DNA from: Candidatus Aenigmatarchaeum sp. | Lineage (GTDB): Archaea; Nanobdellota; Nanobdellia; Pacearchaeales; GW2011-AR1 | Length of the DNA: 18,590 nucleotides | Assembly (NCBI GenBank): GCA_020724205.1 | Contig: DYHK01000001.1 | Coordinates: 13,199-31,788 of the forward strand | Direction of reading: 5' to 3' | In this document: one piece after another, positions 1 to 7,864 of the stretch | How positions within the stretch are numbered: the stretch's first letter is position 1 | Layout of the letters: each line of letters starts with the position of its first letter | The notes under the pieces: model-generated | Database searches by the model: none | Told to the model about the DNA's origin: nothing | The model's input: only the letters and a program-made list of their open reading frames with translations | Position numbers and translations under genes: made by a program

Positions 1-305
1 ATTATAGTAAAATTGATAATGGTAGTTGGACTGCTGGCACAAGTCTTAGTACTGCAAGTGGTACTGGTGTATGGCACTGGTTTAATTCATATAATAATGC
101 TGCTGGTTTTGCTGGCGAGTTGGATATGATTAATTTTTGGACACGAGTATTAAGTGATGACGAAATAACGAGCATATACAACTCAGCTCTTGGAAGACAG
201 TATCCTTTTGGATGGACAAGAAAAATTATTAACAACATTGCTTTAAAGAAAATAAATGGAATACTAACTACAGGAATAAGTAAAATAAATGGTATAACAG
301 GATGA
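1..305 (+). CDS. C-terminus of LamG/concanavalin-like surface protein (5' partial)
   Basis: The frame is open from base 3 to a TGA at 303-305, so only the last ~100 residues are present. The segment with GELDMINFWTRVLSDDEI followed by a Tyr-Asn-Ser-Ala stretch matches the closing strand of LamG/concanavalin A-like jelly-roll domains, which usually end in a pattern like 'iDevriwnraLsddEI..ly'. After it comes a short tail with the repeated word KINGI (KKINGI, SKINGI). LamG domains on tailed viruses generally decorate capsids or fibres and bind carbohydrate. The position just upstream of the head-tail connector genes favours a capsid-decoration or head-fibre role; that is inference. Its stop overlaps the next start (ATGA, 302-305), so it is translationally coupled to the glycosyltransferase downstream. 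Confidence 0.7.
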   Translation, partial: YSKIDNGSWTAGTSLSTASGTGVWHWFNSYNNAAGFAGELDMINFWTRVLSDDEITSIYNSALGRQYPFGWTRKIINNIALKKINGILTTGISKINGITG

Positions 306-1075
306 AACTAAGCATATTCACACCAACACACAACACTAAATACTTAAAAGAATTAGAAGAAACCATACTAAACCAAACACATACTGACTGGGAATGGATA
401 ATCTTGCTTAATAATGGTGCATCTTATGAAGCATCTGATTTAAGAATTAGAATTATACAATCAACAAAAAACACCACGAAAATAGGAGCATTAAAAAAAG
501 AAGCATGCAAATACGCATCTGGTGATGTGCTTGTTGAAGTTGACCATGACGATTTAATCACGAGTGACTGTTTAGAAGAGATTAATAAAGCTTTCATGGA
601 TGAAGAAACTGGTTTTGTATATAGTGATAACGCAAAACTCAGCAATACTTTTATTCCTTACAATCCTTCATTTGGATGGACATATAGCACATTTTATTAT
701 AAAGGATTAGAACTAATAAGAATGCATAGTCTACCATTAACTCCTCATAATATAAGTTATATATGGTTTGCACCTGACCACATCAGAGCATGGAGAAAAA
801 CAACATATGATAACATAGGTGGACATGATGAAGACATGAATGTTTGTGATGACCACGACTTAATTATAAGAACATACTTAATCACGAAGTTCAAATTCAT
901 AAACAAATGCTTATACATATACAGAATACAAGAAGACAATAATAATACATGGAAAGAAAGAAACAACGAGATACAAGAAACAACCAAGAAATTACACGAC
1001 AAATACTTATGGATGATAACCAATAGATACTATGATATTAATAATAAAAGAAAAGAAGTTAGGGTGATTATATAA
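302..1075 (+). CDS. GT2-family glycosyltransferase in the head module
   Basis: This 257-aa protein starts like a GT-A glycosyltransferase (MKLSIFTPTHNTKYLKE). It carries a DHDD motif at residues 81-84, which would be the DxD metal/nucleotide-sugar site. GGHDEDM (173-179) and DDHDLIIR (183-190) lie where GT2 enzymes keep the acceptor-side acidic base. It therefore probably transfers a sugar from an NDP-sugar; donor and acceptor cannot be read. No signal peptide or membrane segment is visible, so it is likely cytosolic. It starts at an ATGA overlap with the LamG gene and ends in a TAATG overlap with the connector gene. It is thus embedded in the structural operon, and the adjacent surface protein is a plausible acceptor (inference). 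Confidence 0.85.
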   Translation: MKLSIFTPTHNTKYLKELEETILNQTHTDWEWIILLNNGASYEASDLRIRIIQSTKNTTKIGALKKEACKYASGDVLVEVDHDDLITSDCLEEINKAFMDEETGFVYSDNAKLSNTFIPYNPSFGWTYSTFYYKGLELIRMHSLPLTPHNISYIWFAPDHIRAWRKTTYDNIGGHDEDMNVCDDHDLIIRTYLITKFKFINKCLYIYRIQEDNNNTWKERNNEIQETTKKLHDKYLWMITNRYYDINNKRKEVRVII

Positions 1076-1722
1076 TGACTAATTATACTAATGCAGGATT
1101 AGTAGGAGCAGAACTAAGACTAACAACACAATTCACAAACGACACCACGCCAAGCATAGGTGACGTTAATAGGTGGATTACTGAAGCAAGTGATTTAGTA
1201 GATGGTGTTACTAATAAGAAATGGGGAAAAGAAACATACACAGAATACTTTGATTATGATGGACAAGAAAGACTAATAACAAAGAATGCACCAATAGTAA
1301 CCATAACAAAACTAGAATACAATGATGTTTCATTAGGTTCCACACCAGTATGGGTAGAGAAAGCAGAAGGAGATTATTTTGATGTGTATAAAGAAACAGG
1401 AGAAATACTCCTATTCCTAAACAAGTTCAGTCCTAAACACAAAGAAAGATGTATCAGAGTCACATACGAAGCAGGATTTGAAAATGTACCATATAAAGTA
1501 AGAATGCTTACAACTAAACTTGTAGCTCAAAGAATACTAAACACTAAGATAGCTGGTAATGTGGAATCTGACAATGATGGTGGAAGTATAAGCGTAGGAA
1601 GTATAAGTATAGTAGAACCTGCAAGTTACGGAGTTAATAGTTACAAGAGATTACAGGAAGATATTGATGTTTTATGGAATCAGGTCAAAGGAGAGTTCGG
1701 AGTCTATAGGTATTCAATATGA
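1075..1722 (+). CDS. head-tail connector / adaptor (Ad1, HK97 gp6-like)
   Basis: This 215-aa protein begins with a helical region (VNRWITEASDLVDGVTNKKW) typical of the small adaptor proteins that sit under the portal ring. A beta-rich middle follows (YTEYFDYDGQERLITKNAPI), then a helical segment (VRMLTTKLVAQRIL). Family, order and length fit head-tail connector proteins of siphoviruses. It is followed directly by head-closure, terminator and neck genes, which strongly supports the call. The start ATG has GGTGAT eight bases upstream and overlaps the stop of the glycosyltransferase (TAATG). Its own stop overlaps the next gene by ATGA. Identity rests on pattern and synteny, not on a catalytic motif. 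Confidence 0.7.
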   Translation: MTNYTNAGLVGAELRLTTQFTNDTTPSIGDVNRWITEASDLVDGVTNKKWGKETYTEYFDYDGQERLITKNAPIVTITKLEYNDVSLGSTPVWVEKAEGDYFDVYKETGEILLFLNKFSPKHKERCIRVTYEAGFENVPYKVRMLTTKLVAQRILNTKIAGNVESDNDGGSISVGSISIVEPASYGVNSYKRLQEDIDVLWNQVKGEFGVYRYSI

Positions 1723-2087
1723 CTAGTTATCAAGATAAAATAAGGACTAAATTGTCTAATAAAGTGTTTTCTGTAATAGGAAAAACCGTAACATTTAAAA
1801 AGAAGAATACCCCTACTTATAATAGTAGAGGAGAAATACAAACAGAAACATACACTGAAACAACAGAAACAGTAGTACCATACAACATAATGAGCAACAC
1901 AAAAAGCTACGAAGCTTTCGGTGAACTCAACAGTGGAGACATGGACATAGCTGTTCCATACACAGTAAATGTATCTGTTGATGACGAGTTTTATTTTGAC
2001 GAAGTAACATGGAAAGTTATGAGTGTTGAAAAAAACTTTTTACCAGATAACGTTGTGAGTATTGTCAGGGTGACAAAAAAACAATAA
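1719..2087 (+). CDS. head closure protein (Ad2, SPP1 gp16-like)
   Basis: This 122-aa, mostly beta protein has a helical N-terminus (MTSYQDKIRTKLSNKVFSVI), then strands ending in VDDEFYFDEVTWKVMSVEKN. The last strands resemble the small SH3-like barrel of head-closure (stopper) proteins, whose typical closing pattern is 'dri...g..yeV..v......'. The gene starts on an ATGA overlap with the connector, the usual order in siphovirus head-completion cassettes. A 95-base gap follows before the next gene. No enzymatic motif is expected or seen. Confidence 0.65.
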   Translation: MTSYQDKIRTKLSNKVFSVIGKTVTFKKKNTPTYNSRGEIQTETYTETTETVVPYNIMSNTKSYEAFGELNSGDMDIAVPYTVNVSVDDEFYFDEVTWKVMSVEKNFLPDNVVSIVRVTKKQ

Positions 2088-2095
2088 TAAATCTA

Positions 2096-2138
2096 CAACT
2101 AACGATACTAAGAAAAAGTGTCACAAAATAGTTAGTTG
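2096..2138. repeat. 8-bp inverted repeat in the gap 2088-2182
   Basis: CAACTAAC at 2096-2103 and GTTAGTTG at 2131-2138 are perfect complements separated by 27 bases. They lie in the only sizeable intergenic gap of the head-completion cassette. This could be an RNA stem or an operator, or it could be chance in AT-rich DNA. AATATACATAATAAA (~2139-2153) follows and could serve as a weak TATA element for the next gene. Nothing else is visible in the gap. Confidence 0.3.
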
Positions 2139-2182
2139 AAATATACATAATAAACGTTGAAACACGTAGGTGTGAATGAATT

Positions 2183-2587
2183 ATGGTTAACAATGAAACA
2201 TTAAGCGTAGACGTATTTGATGCTATAAAAACAAAGATAAGCAACGCATCACTAGTACCCACAAGTGAAACATTAAGTATAGGAGCATCATATAACGATA
2301 AAATTACTAATAAACCACAAGTAGTTATATATCCAGCACTTACAAGTGAAGACACCTATAAGTATGGTTCAAAAGAAGGAAAGAAACTTATAAATGTGGT
2401 AGTAGATGTTTATGCTCAAAGCACCCTTAAAATAGACCAAATAATGGACGGAATAAAAAACACCTTAAAAGATAACGATATAACTAACATATCACTTAAT
2501 AGTATAGAAGAAGATTACGCTTTTAATAGTCCTGGAGACAATAAATATCACTTAAAATCTGCTACATTTACTTTCATAAAAGAGTAA
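2183..2587 (+). CDS. tail terminator / tail-completion-like protein
   Basis: This 134-aa protein has an alternating beta/alpha layout: a helix at the N-terminus (LSVDVFDAIKTKIS), a strand NKPQVVIYPAL, a strand KLINVVVDVYAQ, a helix KIDQIMDGIKNTL, and a final strand KSATFTFIKE. This matches the small alpha/beta tail terminator (gpU/gp17-like) fold, which caps the tail tube and joins it to the head. Length and position between head closure and major tail protein agree. The ATG at 2183 is preceded by AGGTGTGA. Order relative to the gp10-like protein is swapped from the most common arrangement. Function is inferred from synteny and predicted fold. Confidence 0.55.
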   Translation: MVNNETLSVDVFDAIKTKISNASLVPTSETLSIGASYNDKITNKPQVVIYPALTSEDTYKYGSKEGKKLINVVVDVYAQSTLKIDQIMDGIKNTLKDNDITNISLNSIEEDYAFNSPGDNKYHLKSATFTFIKE

Positions 2588-2592
2588 AGAAA

Positions 2593-3021
2593 ATGGTGAA
2601 GCAAGGAATATACATATCAGCAGATACCACAAAAGCTATAAATAAACTGGTCAAACTACAAGCTCAAGTAAAAATACTAGGTGACGAATCAGTAAGGACA
2701 CTTGGTGAACTTGGTAAGTGGAAAGCTAGAAGCATAGCACCATATAGGAGTGGCTTAGTATACCGTAATATTATGTTACAAAAAAAGGAAGGATTAAACG
2801 CTTTAGTTATGGCTAAGAATCCTATTAACAGTTATCCTGGTGAACCTCATATTAGGCGTATTAGTAATTTTAATTTGGTTCGCTGGATGCATACAAGTCC
2901 TAAAGCGATTAGGCATATTCACAGTGGAGACCCAAGATTTATGTTCACCACACGTGAATACTTGAACAAGATAAAAGGCGGAGTTGCGAGGAGCACATTT
3001 AATAAACTAAAAATAAGATAG
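2593..3021 (+). CDS. HK97 gp10-like neck / tail completion protein
   Basis: This 142-aa basic protein has an N-terminal helix (ADTTKAINKLVKLQAQVKIL) and a central motif KWKARSIAPYRSGLVYRNI. The motif resembles the 'A...aPv.tG.Lr.si' signature of the HK97 gp10-like family, which helps complete the tail or neck. It lies five bases after the terminator-like gene and eleven bases before the major tail protein, as expected for this family. No membrane segment or catalytic motif is visible. The start is ATG at 2593; an overlapping GTG follows but ATG is preferred. Confidence 0.7.
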   Translation: MVKQGIYISADTTKAINKLVKLQAQVKILGDESVRTLGELGKWKARSIAPYRSGLVYRNIMLQKKEGLNALVMAKNPINSYPGEPHIRRISNFNLVRWMHTSPKAIRHIHSGDPRFMFTTREYLNKIKGGVARSTFNKLKIR

Positions 3022-3032
3022 AGGTAAAAAAG

Positions 3033-3557
3033 ATGACAGCAATAAATAGAAGTGCAATAAGTATATACATTGTTCCTGCTGGTACTAATGCAAGTGCCCT
3101 TGCATCAACAGATAAGGTACTAGGGGAAATAAAAAGTTATTCAAAGAGTGGTGGGGAAGTAGACGTAGAAAGTGACCCAGTATTCGGAGGATATGTTGAC
3201 AAAGAAAAACCAAGAAGCCAAGTAGAAATACAACTAGAAATAGTACCAAGTCTTGACAACGCTGACAGATGGGATTCATTGATTTATGGTGAAACAAGTG
3301 GTGTTTACACTATGAACACTGTAGGTAGTGATAAAGCAGTTTTCATTGAAGCAGTAAGTGGTTCCTTGAAGAAATCATGGGGATTCAATAACTGTAACAG
3401 TGTTAACTGGGAAATAAGTCATAACGCAGATGATAACCAGACTGGAACGTTCACATTTAAATTTAGTCCTACAACTAGCAGTGGTGTTAGTAACTTTATG
3501 ACTAAAGGTACAAGTGTAACTGTGCTTCCAGCATGGTCTACGCTGACAACTGCATAA
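3033..3557 (+). CDS. major tail (tube) protein
   Basis: This 174-aa beta-rich protein has repeated Ser/Thr/Asp-containing strands. The segment DVESDPVFGGYVDKEKPRSQ resembles the loop of siphovirus tube proteins, and it ends in a Thr/Ser-rich strand (TGTFTFKFSPTTSSGVSNFM). Length is typical of a single-domain tail tube subunit. It lies between the neck genes and the chaperone/tape-measure genes, where the tube gene is expected. SD GAGGT precedes ATG 3033. A T-rich run (3565-3572) follows the stop and may reduce read-through, which would fit a highly expressed gene; that part is inference. Confidence 0.7.
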   Translation: MTAINRSAISIYIVPAGTNASALASTDKVLGEIKSYSKSGGEVDVESDPVFGGYVDKEKPRSQVEIQLEIVPSLDNADRWDSLIYGETSGVYTMNTVGSDKAVFIEAVSGSLKKSWGFNNCNSVNWEISHNADDNQTGTFTFKFSPTTSSGVSNFMTKGTSVTVLPAWSTLTTA

Positions 3558-3564
3558 TTAAAAC

Positions 3565-3598
3565 TTTTTTTTATTATTATATTTTTGTGTATAATAGA
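3565..3598 (+). promoter_or_regulatory. T-run terminator and candidate internal TATA promoter
   Basis: An eight-T run (3565-3572) lies just after the major tail gene and could act as an archaeal-style intrinsic terminator. TATTATATTTTT (3575-3586) follows and resembles a TATA box. The next gene has no Shine-Dalgarno before its ATG at 3598 (or 3607), so a leaderless transcript starting near 3603-3607 is possible. Both roles are inferred from base patterns only. Confidence 0.35.
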
Positions 3599-3897
3599 TG
3601 ATTGAAATGGATAACTATGAATTGGAAGATTTAGGTGTTAATGGATTCATAAGATTTAGTATAAAAGCAGATGACACAGAACCTAACAGAAAGACACATG
3701 AATCCTTTAAAGAATTCTGTAAAACAGAATGTGACGATAACTATACGCTAGGTTTAAGAAAGTTATTGGAGTATTATCAGCTTGACTGGAAATATGAATC
3801 TTTATGGGATGAAATAGGAATATTAAAAGGAGAATTAGAAGTATTAAAAAATAAGATAAAAGAAGAAAAGAAAGAAAAGGACAATGAGGTGTTTTGA
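3598..3897 (+). CDS. small coiled-coil protein, possibly DNA-binding, in the tail operon
   Basis: This 99-aa protein has a short beta start (GFIRFSIKADD), a Lys/Cys-containing helix (KTHESFKEFCKTECDDNYTL) and a long charged heptad-like C-terminal helix (LWDEIGILKGELEVLKNKIK). A beta strand followed by helices and a coiled coil recalls ribbon-helix-helix-like small viral proteins, but no confident family assignment can be made. Genes between the tube protein and tape measure are normally tail chaperones, so a chaperone or scaffold role is an alternative. No SD precedes ATG 3598; ATG 3607 (MDNYELED) is an equally good start if the message is leaderless. It overlaps or abuts the next gene. Confidence 0.6.
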   Translation: MIEMDNYELEDLGVNGFIRFSIKADDTEPNRKTHESFKEFCKTECDDNYTLGLRKLLEYYQLDWKYESLWDEIGILKGELEVLKNKIKEEKKEKDNEVF

Positions 3898-3899
3898 GA

Positions 3900-4235
3900 A
3901 TGAGTATGTTTGAAATATATAAGAAAGATATAACGATTAATATTAATGGAAAAGATTTAACGCTAAGTATTAGACCTCTCAGTGGTAGATTTTATGGTAA
4001 GTTCATAAGTGTAGTAAAAGCTTTCAATGGTGATATTAACGAGAAGGATTTCCTAGAAAAACTAGATGAAGACACTATGAATAAACTTCACGAGTTACTA
4101 CTTGAAACTTTAATAAAAAGTTACCCAACGGAAGATAAGGAGTTATTGTCAGAGTTTGTTACTCAGAACATGTTTCTTCTTATACCAGGGTTTGTTGAGG
4201 TTAATATTAATAGTGGTAATGAAAAACCTAAGTGA
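3900..4235 (+). CDS. tail assembly chaperone-like protein 1
   Basis: This is a 111-aa product from ATG 3900, chosen because GAGGTG (3886-3891) sits eight bases upstream; an in-frame TTG at 3894 is less likely. The N-terminus (ITININGKDLTLSIRPLSGRF) is a beta start typical of gpG-like tail assembly chaperones, followed by helices (FLEKLDEDTMNKLHELLLET). It lies directly before a second small ORF and the tape measure, the classic location of the gpG/gpGT pair that coats the tape-measure protein during tail assembly. The assignment depends on synteny. Confidence 0.55.
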   Translation: MSMFEIYKKDITININGKDLTLSIRPLSGRFYGKFISVVKAFNGDINEKDFLEKLDEDTMNKLHELLLETLIKSYPTEDKELLSEFVTQNMFLLIPGFVEVNINSGNEKPK

Positions 4236-4462
4236 TTAATATGTTAGAAGGTTTGGATGAGTTCATTGAAAAAGGTTCATCTATTCCTAATGATGATGAG
4301 TTTATTTATTATTTGTTTTTTGATAAAGGTATTGGTTTGGATGTTTTTGTTGAGTTGCCTTTGCCTTATATATTTGGGATTTTAAAGACGCATAGATATA
4401 TAAAGGATAAGGAAGCTGAGGGTTATAGTAAGTTGAAGAAGGGTAAAAATGCAAAATACTAA
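4232..4462 (+). CDS. tail assembly chaperone-like protein 2 (GTG start, coupled)
   Basis: This is a 76-aa product starting at GTG 4232, which overlaps the previous stop as GTGA. ATG 4241 is an alternative start. It occupies the place of the 'T' part of gpGT, between chaperone 1 and the tape measure, and has a helical content (DDEFIYYLFFDKGIGLDVFV). In many phages this segment is made by a -1 frameshift. Here the -1 frame carries a TAA at 4229-4231, immediately before the overlap, so a conventional frameshift into it is not possible upstream. Its 3' end overlaps the tape-measure start at 4449 by 14 bases. Confidence 0.5.
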   Translation: MINMLEGLDEFIEKGSSIPNDDEFIYYLFFDKGIGLDVFVELPLPYIFGILKTHRYIKDKEAEGYSKLKKGKNAKY

Positions 4463-5777
4463 GAATGATGTAACAATAAATATAGGAGCAGTCTTTACTA
4501 ATCTTAAGAAGCAATTAGCTTCTGCTAAAAATGAGGTTAAAAAAGCTTTTGCTACAGGTACTAATATTTCTATGGCTATGAATAATTTTGAGAAGATAAA
4601 TAAGAATGTAGATGGATTTACTAAAGCCATATCTCCAGTAAGAAGACAATTTCAAGGATGGGCTATGAGCATAATGTTCTTCGGAATGGCTCTACAAAAG
4701 ATATTCACAGATATATGGAAAAATGGAACAAAGACATTCAACGACATAATGCACAGCGTAGAAGGAACAGTAACAGGATTCGATATGTTGGATGGTTCAA
4801 TTAAATATTTGCAGTTTAGTATAGGTCAAGCATTAGAGCCATTAGCTTTCATGATGATTCCTATTATTGATGCTGTATCAGAATGGATTAGTGAGAATGA
4901 GGGGTTGACTAGGACTATTGTTAGTACTGGTTTGGTTCTTGGTGGTATTTTTGCTGTTGGTGGTGCTGGTGCTCTTGCTATTAATGGTTTCCTAGAGCTA
5001 GGTGAGAAAATAGGGTTTATATTAACCAAAACTGATGGATTAAAAAATTTTGATTGGACTGCTCTTGGTAATGCTATTACTAAAGGGATTGGACTTATAA
5101 GTATAGGATTTTCGCTATTTATGGCTAAGGATGCTATAAATGATTTCAAGAATGGAAAAGTTATGGAGGGCTTACTTGAAGCTCTAGGGGCAACAGCTAC
5201 ATTTTCTGGTGGAGTAATGCTTTTAAAGGGTAAAGGTGGAGCTTATGGTGGAGCCTTAGTTGTTGCAGGATTTGCTCTAGACTATGCATCAAAAAATCAG
5301 AGCACTTTTTTACAAGACTTATTTAATCTTATATCATATATAATTCCTTTATTTGGTAACAGTGCAATATATATAGGAGAACTCTTTAACAAGATGTTTA
5401 CAGACTTATATTATTCAGCAAGAATTGCGTGGCTAAAGATAGTAGGATTATTTACAGGAAAAACTGATTGGTCTCAAATAAGTGCATTAAAACTAGCAAT
5501 AGAAACACCAGGTAAGACATGGCTTGAAATATATAAAACTCAGAAAGATAATATTCAAAATTTAGGAAAGGATATTCAAAATATGTATAACGATATGGTA
5601 ACTGGTAAGCTTGATATAAAAGTATCAGATAATAAGGATACAAATAGAGAGCAACTACCATTATTGCATTATCAAGGTTATACTCCGTACTCTCCTATAC
5701 ATATACAAACATTAAATATTACCGACCCTACAGGAGTTATAACTAATGCTATATTAAAGGAAGCTATAAATAGGTGA
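4449..5777 (+). CDS. tape measure protein (short)
   Basis: This 442-aa protein sets tail length and usually sits in the tube lumen before DNA ejection. It has an N-terminal helical region, then hydrophobic Gly/Ala-rich segments at about 146-170 (VLGGIFAVGGAGALAINGF), 203-216 and 244-270. Such segments are typical of tape measures that reach the membrane. FQGWAMSIMFFGMALQKIF (68-86) is a signature-like stretch of small tape measures. It is short for the family, implying a tail of roughly 65 nm at the usual ~1.5 angstrom per residue (inference). It is the largest gene of the tail cluster and is followed by tail-tip genes. The start is ATG 4449, preceded by GAAGGG. Confidence 0.8.
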   Translation: MQNTKNDVTINIGAVFTNLKKQLASAKNEVKKAFATGTNISMAMNNFEKINKNVDGFTKAISPVRRQFQGWAMSIMFFGMALQKIFTDIWKNGTKTFNDIMHSVEGTVTGFDMLDGSIKYLQFSIGQALEPLAFMMIPIIDAVSEWISENEGLTRTIVSTGLVLGGIFAVGGAGALAINGFLELGEKIGFILTKTDGLKNFDWTALGNAITKGIGLISIGFSLFMAKDAINDFKNGKVMEGLLEALGATATFSGGVMLLKGKGGAYGGALVVAGFALDYASKNQSTFLQDLFNLISYIIPLFGNSAIYIGELFNKMFTDLYYSARIAWLKIVGLFTGKTDWSQISALKLAIETPGKTWLEIYKTQKDNIQNLGKDIQNMYNDMVTGKLDIKVSDNKDTNREQLPLLHYQGYTPYSPIHIQTLNITDPTGVITNAILKEAINR

Positions 5778-5783
5778 AGAATC

Positions 5784-6212
5784 ATGGTAGACTATATAAA
5801 AATATGTAATAGTGCACTTACACCAACAGAAATAATAATAAAATGTAACAATCTAACAATATCAGGAAGAAAAAACATAAAAAACGACCCTAATGCTAAT
5901 GGATTAGACAAAGTAGAAGTACAAACACAAAGTTTTAATAATCCTATATACTCAGTAAGTGGTATAAATTTCACAGGAGAAATAGGAACACTAACAATGA
6001 GTCATTTATGGCAACTGCTAAAATTAAAGTATGATGGAACAAATCCAATACTATTGAGTGGGACGTATGGAAATGGTACTAAGTTAATAGGAATTAATGC
6101 AGAGCTAGAAATTCCTGTGATTATGGATAGTTTTAATTTTAATATAAGTACACGAGATACATTAAATGGTTATATGCCTAGTGGAAATATTACTTTTATT
6201 GAAACAAAATAA
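5784..6212 (+). CDS. distal tail (Dit)-like small protein
   Basis: This 142-aa beta-rich protein starts at ATG 5784 with AGGTGA upstream, overlapping the tape-measure stop. Repeated strands such as NNLTISGRKNI, VSGINFTGEIGTLTMS and FNFNISTRDTLNG suggest a small beta-barrel or sandwich. The slot immediately after the tape measure and before the hub protein is where the distal tail protein lies in siphoviruses. It is shorter than classic Dit proteins, so it could be a minimal Dit or an ancillary tail-tip protein. No catalytic motif is seen. Confidence 0.5.
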   Translation: MVDYIKICNSALTPTEIIIKCNNLTISGRKNIKNDPNANGLDKVEVQTQSFNNPIYSVSGINFTGEIGTLTMSHLWQLLKLKYDGTNPILLSGTYGNGTKLIGINAELEIPVIMDSFNFNISTRDTLNGYMPSGNITFIETK

Positions 6213-6237
6213 TAAGTGATAAATGAGGAATTTATAC

Positions 6238-7479
6238 ATGTCATATGCTACTTGGAAAATATTACATAGAAAATTTTTAGATGACAATAAATGGAGTAAT
6301 ACTATTAATGATATAAGTAATTTTTATGACCCATTAATTGTAGTAAATATAGGTACTGGAAAAGATAGTTTTGAATACAAAATAAATAACTTTAATAATA
6401 ATTATACATACACTTTTTCACCAAATGATAAGATATCAGTATATAGAGTATTAAATAACCTAATAGTAAACACTAATTCAGACTTATTAATGGAATGTAC
6501 AGTTAATAATGTTCCAGAAACTATAAACAACAACAACCACTTAATAAGAGTTAGCACCTACAATTTTAGTGAGTCATTAATGGGAGCACTAACATTCATA
6601 GACGCAACCAACCTAACCATTAGTGAAGCAATACAACAAGCACTACTACAAGTAGCTAGTCAAAATGAAAACTTCAAAGTAACATGGCATCCAGACAACC
6701 TAAACGGAACAAACTTAAATAGTAAAGGACAATCATTCCCATATGTGTTAGAAAGATTTTATAATAAGCCTATAAAAGAATTATTAGAAAAATATAGTAG
6801 AAACGAAAAAACCTTAGACGGACACTACATGTGGTATGTAGATAATAATAATAGACTAGTGTGGAAGAAAAGACTAGATACAATAAATCACACATTCAAT
6901 TCAAGTACTTCATTATATAAGTCTTTGAATATAAAGAAGGATATAAATGAAGTAAAAAACTACATAATTGTAAAAGGTGGTCGTGACCCTGCAGGAAACC
7001 CAATACAAACAGTATATGCTGATTATACAAGTATAAGTAAACATGGTATGAAGTATTATGTTTTGACTGATATTACTGTTAATGCTCAAGCTTTAATAAA
7101 AGCAGACATGGACAAAGCAGGAGTAACAACAGGAACGTACCCAGATAGTTATCCTTTTACTACTACGTGGAAATCAAAAAACACAGGAAATTATGTTACT
7201 GTTGATAACGCTTCAGAATACAATGAGGCTGTACGAAGTCATATAAAGATAGTATGTAAGGAAGAGGGAAGATTGTTTGCTGAGCTCAGAAAATATGGGA
7301 AATTAAAAGTGGAGATAAGCTTTGGATTAGGAGATGTAACTTGGGGTCTTGGAGAAGTAATAAGTTGTATTATTCCTAGTGTGAATGGTTCTGTTCCTAA
7401 GTTACTTAGGGTGCAGGAGATTCAGTATAGTAATACTGGTGATACTTATTATTTAGAAGAGGATATAGGAAGTTTGTGA
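6238..7479 (+). CDS. baseplate hub / tail-associated (Tal, gp27-like) protein
   Basis: This is a 413-aa product from ATG 6238, selected because GAGGA (6226-6230) is well spaced; an upstream ATG at 6223 adds five residues but lacks a usable SD. Features typical of hub proteins are a helical stretch ISEAIQQALLQVASQN, the strand LVWKKRLDTINHTF, and DINEVKNYIIVKGGRDPAGN, a pattern recurring in phage hub/late-control D-like proteins. It ends in a beta domain with LLRVQEIQYSNTGDTYYLEE. It forms the tail-tip hub through which DNA is ejected; this is inferred from position and pattern. No peptidase motif is evident in it. Confidence 0.65.
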   Translation: MSYATWKILHRKFLDDNKWSNTINDISNFYDPLIVVNIGTGKDSFEYKINNFNNNYTYTFSPNDKISVYRVLNNLIVNTNSDLLMECTVNNVPETINNNNHLIRVSTYNFSESLMGALTFIDATNLTISEAIQQALLQVASQNENFKVTWHPDNLNGTNLNSKGQSFPYVLERFYNKPIKELLEKYSRNEKTLDGHYMWYVDNNNRLVWKKRLDTINHTFNSSTSLYKSLNIKKDINEVKNYIIVKGGRDPAGNPIQTVYADYTSISKHGMKYYVLTDITVNAQALIKADMDKAGVTTGTYPDSYPFTTTWKSKNTGNYVTVDNASEYNEAVRSHIKIVCKEEGRLFAELRKYGKLKVEISFGLGDVTWGLGEVISCIIPSVNGSVPKLLRVQEIQYSNTGDTYYLEEDIGSL

Positions 7480-7492
7480 GTGGTGATTGAAT

Positions 7493-7864
7493 ATGATTAC
7501 AAATATTATGTTAAATGCAATGGCTGGTGTCTTAAATGGAGAATCACCTGTTTTACCCAATTATTTATCAGTAGGAACAAGTACTATAAATGCTTCTGCT
7601 ACTGATACTGCTCTTGATGGAGAAGTAGGTAGTAGATTTAGTACTAATAAGTCTAGGATTGATAATGTTACTAGTGTTAGTGGTATTAGAAGTGGTGTTA
7701 GCGTTATTGATAATATTAATGGTGATTCAATTAAAGGAGTAGCTTTTTTTGATATAAGTAGTAATGGTAATATGCTTACAGTTTTGTCTTTGCCTGGTTT
7801 ATTACAGACTACTAGTTTTGATATTGAGTTTAATGTTGATTATAGTGTGGTGCGTAGAAGTTGA
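7493..7864 (+). CDS. tail-tip / fibre-adaptor-like protein
   Basis: This is a 123-aa product from ATG 7493. GGTGAT (7482-7487) is the SD; an in-frame TTG at 7487 lies inside it and is rejected. The segment YLSVGTSTINASATDTALDG resembles the 'lavGtGt.apa..dtaL..E' motif seen at the start of many tail-fibre or baseplate proteins. The rest is beta strands. It follows the hub and precedes other fibre-like genes. The coding strand here is strongly T/G-rich, unlike the A/C-rich part of the hub gene. The stop overlaps the next start as TTGA. Confidence 0.55.
   Translation: MITNIMLNAMAGVLNGESPVLPNYLSVGTSTINASATDTALDGEVGSRFSTNKSRIDNVTSVSGIRSGVSVIDNINGDSIKGVAFFDISSNGNMLTVLSLPGLLQTTSFDIEFNVDYSVVRRS

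Noticed and set aside
4221..4240. -1 programmed frameshift at GAAAAAC joining the two tail chaperones
   Set aside because: The -1 frame has a TAA at 4229-4231 directly after the run, so the shifted ribosome would stop before entering the second ORF.
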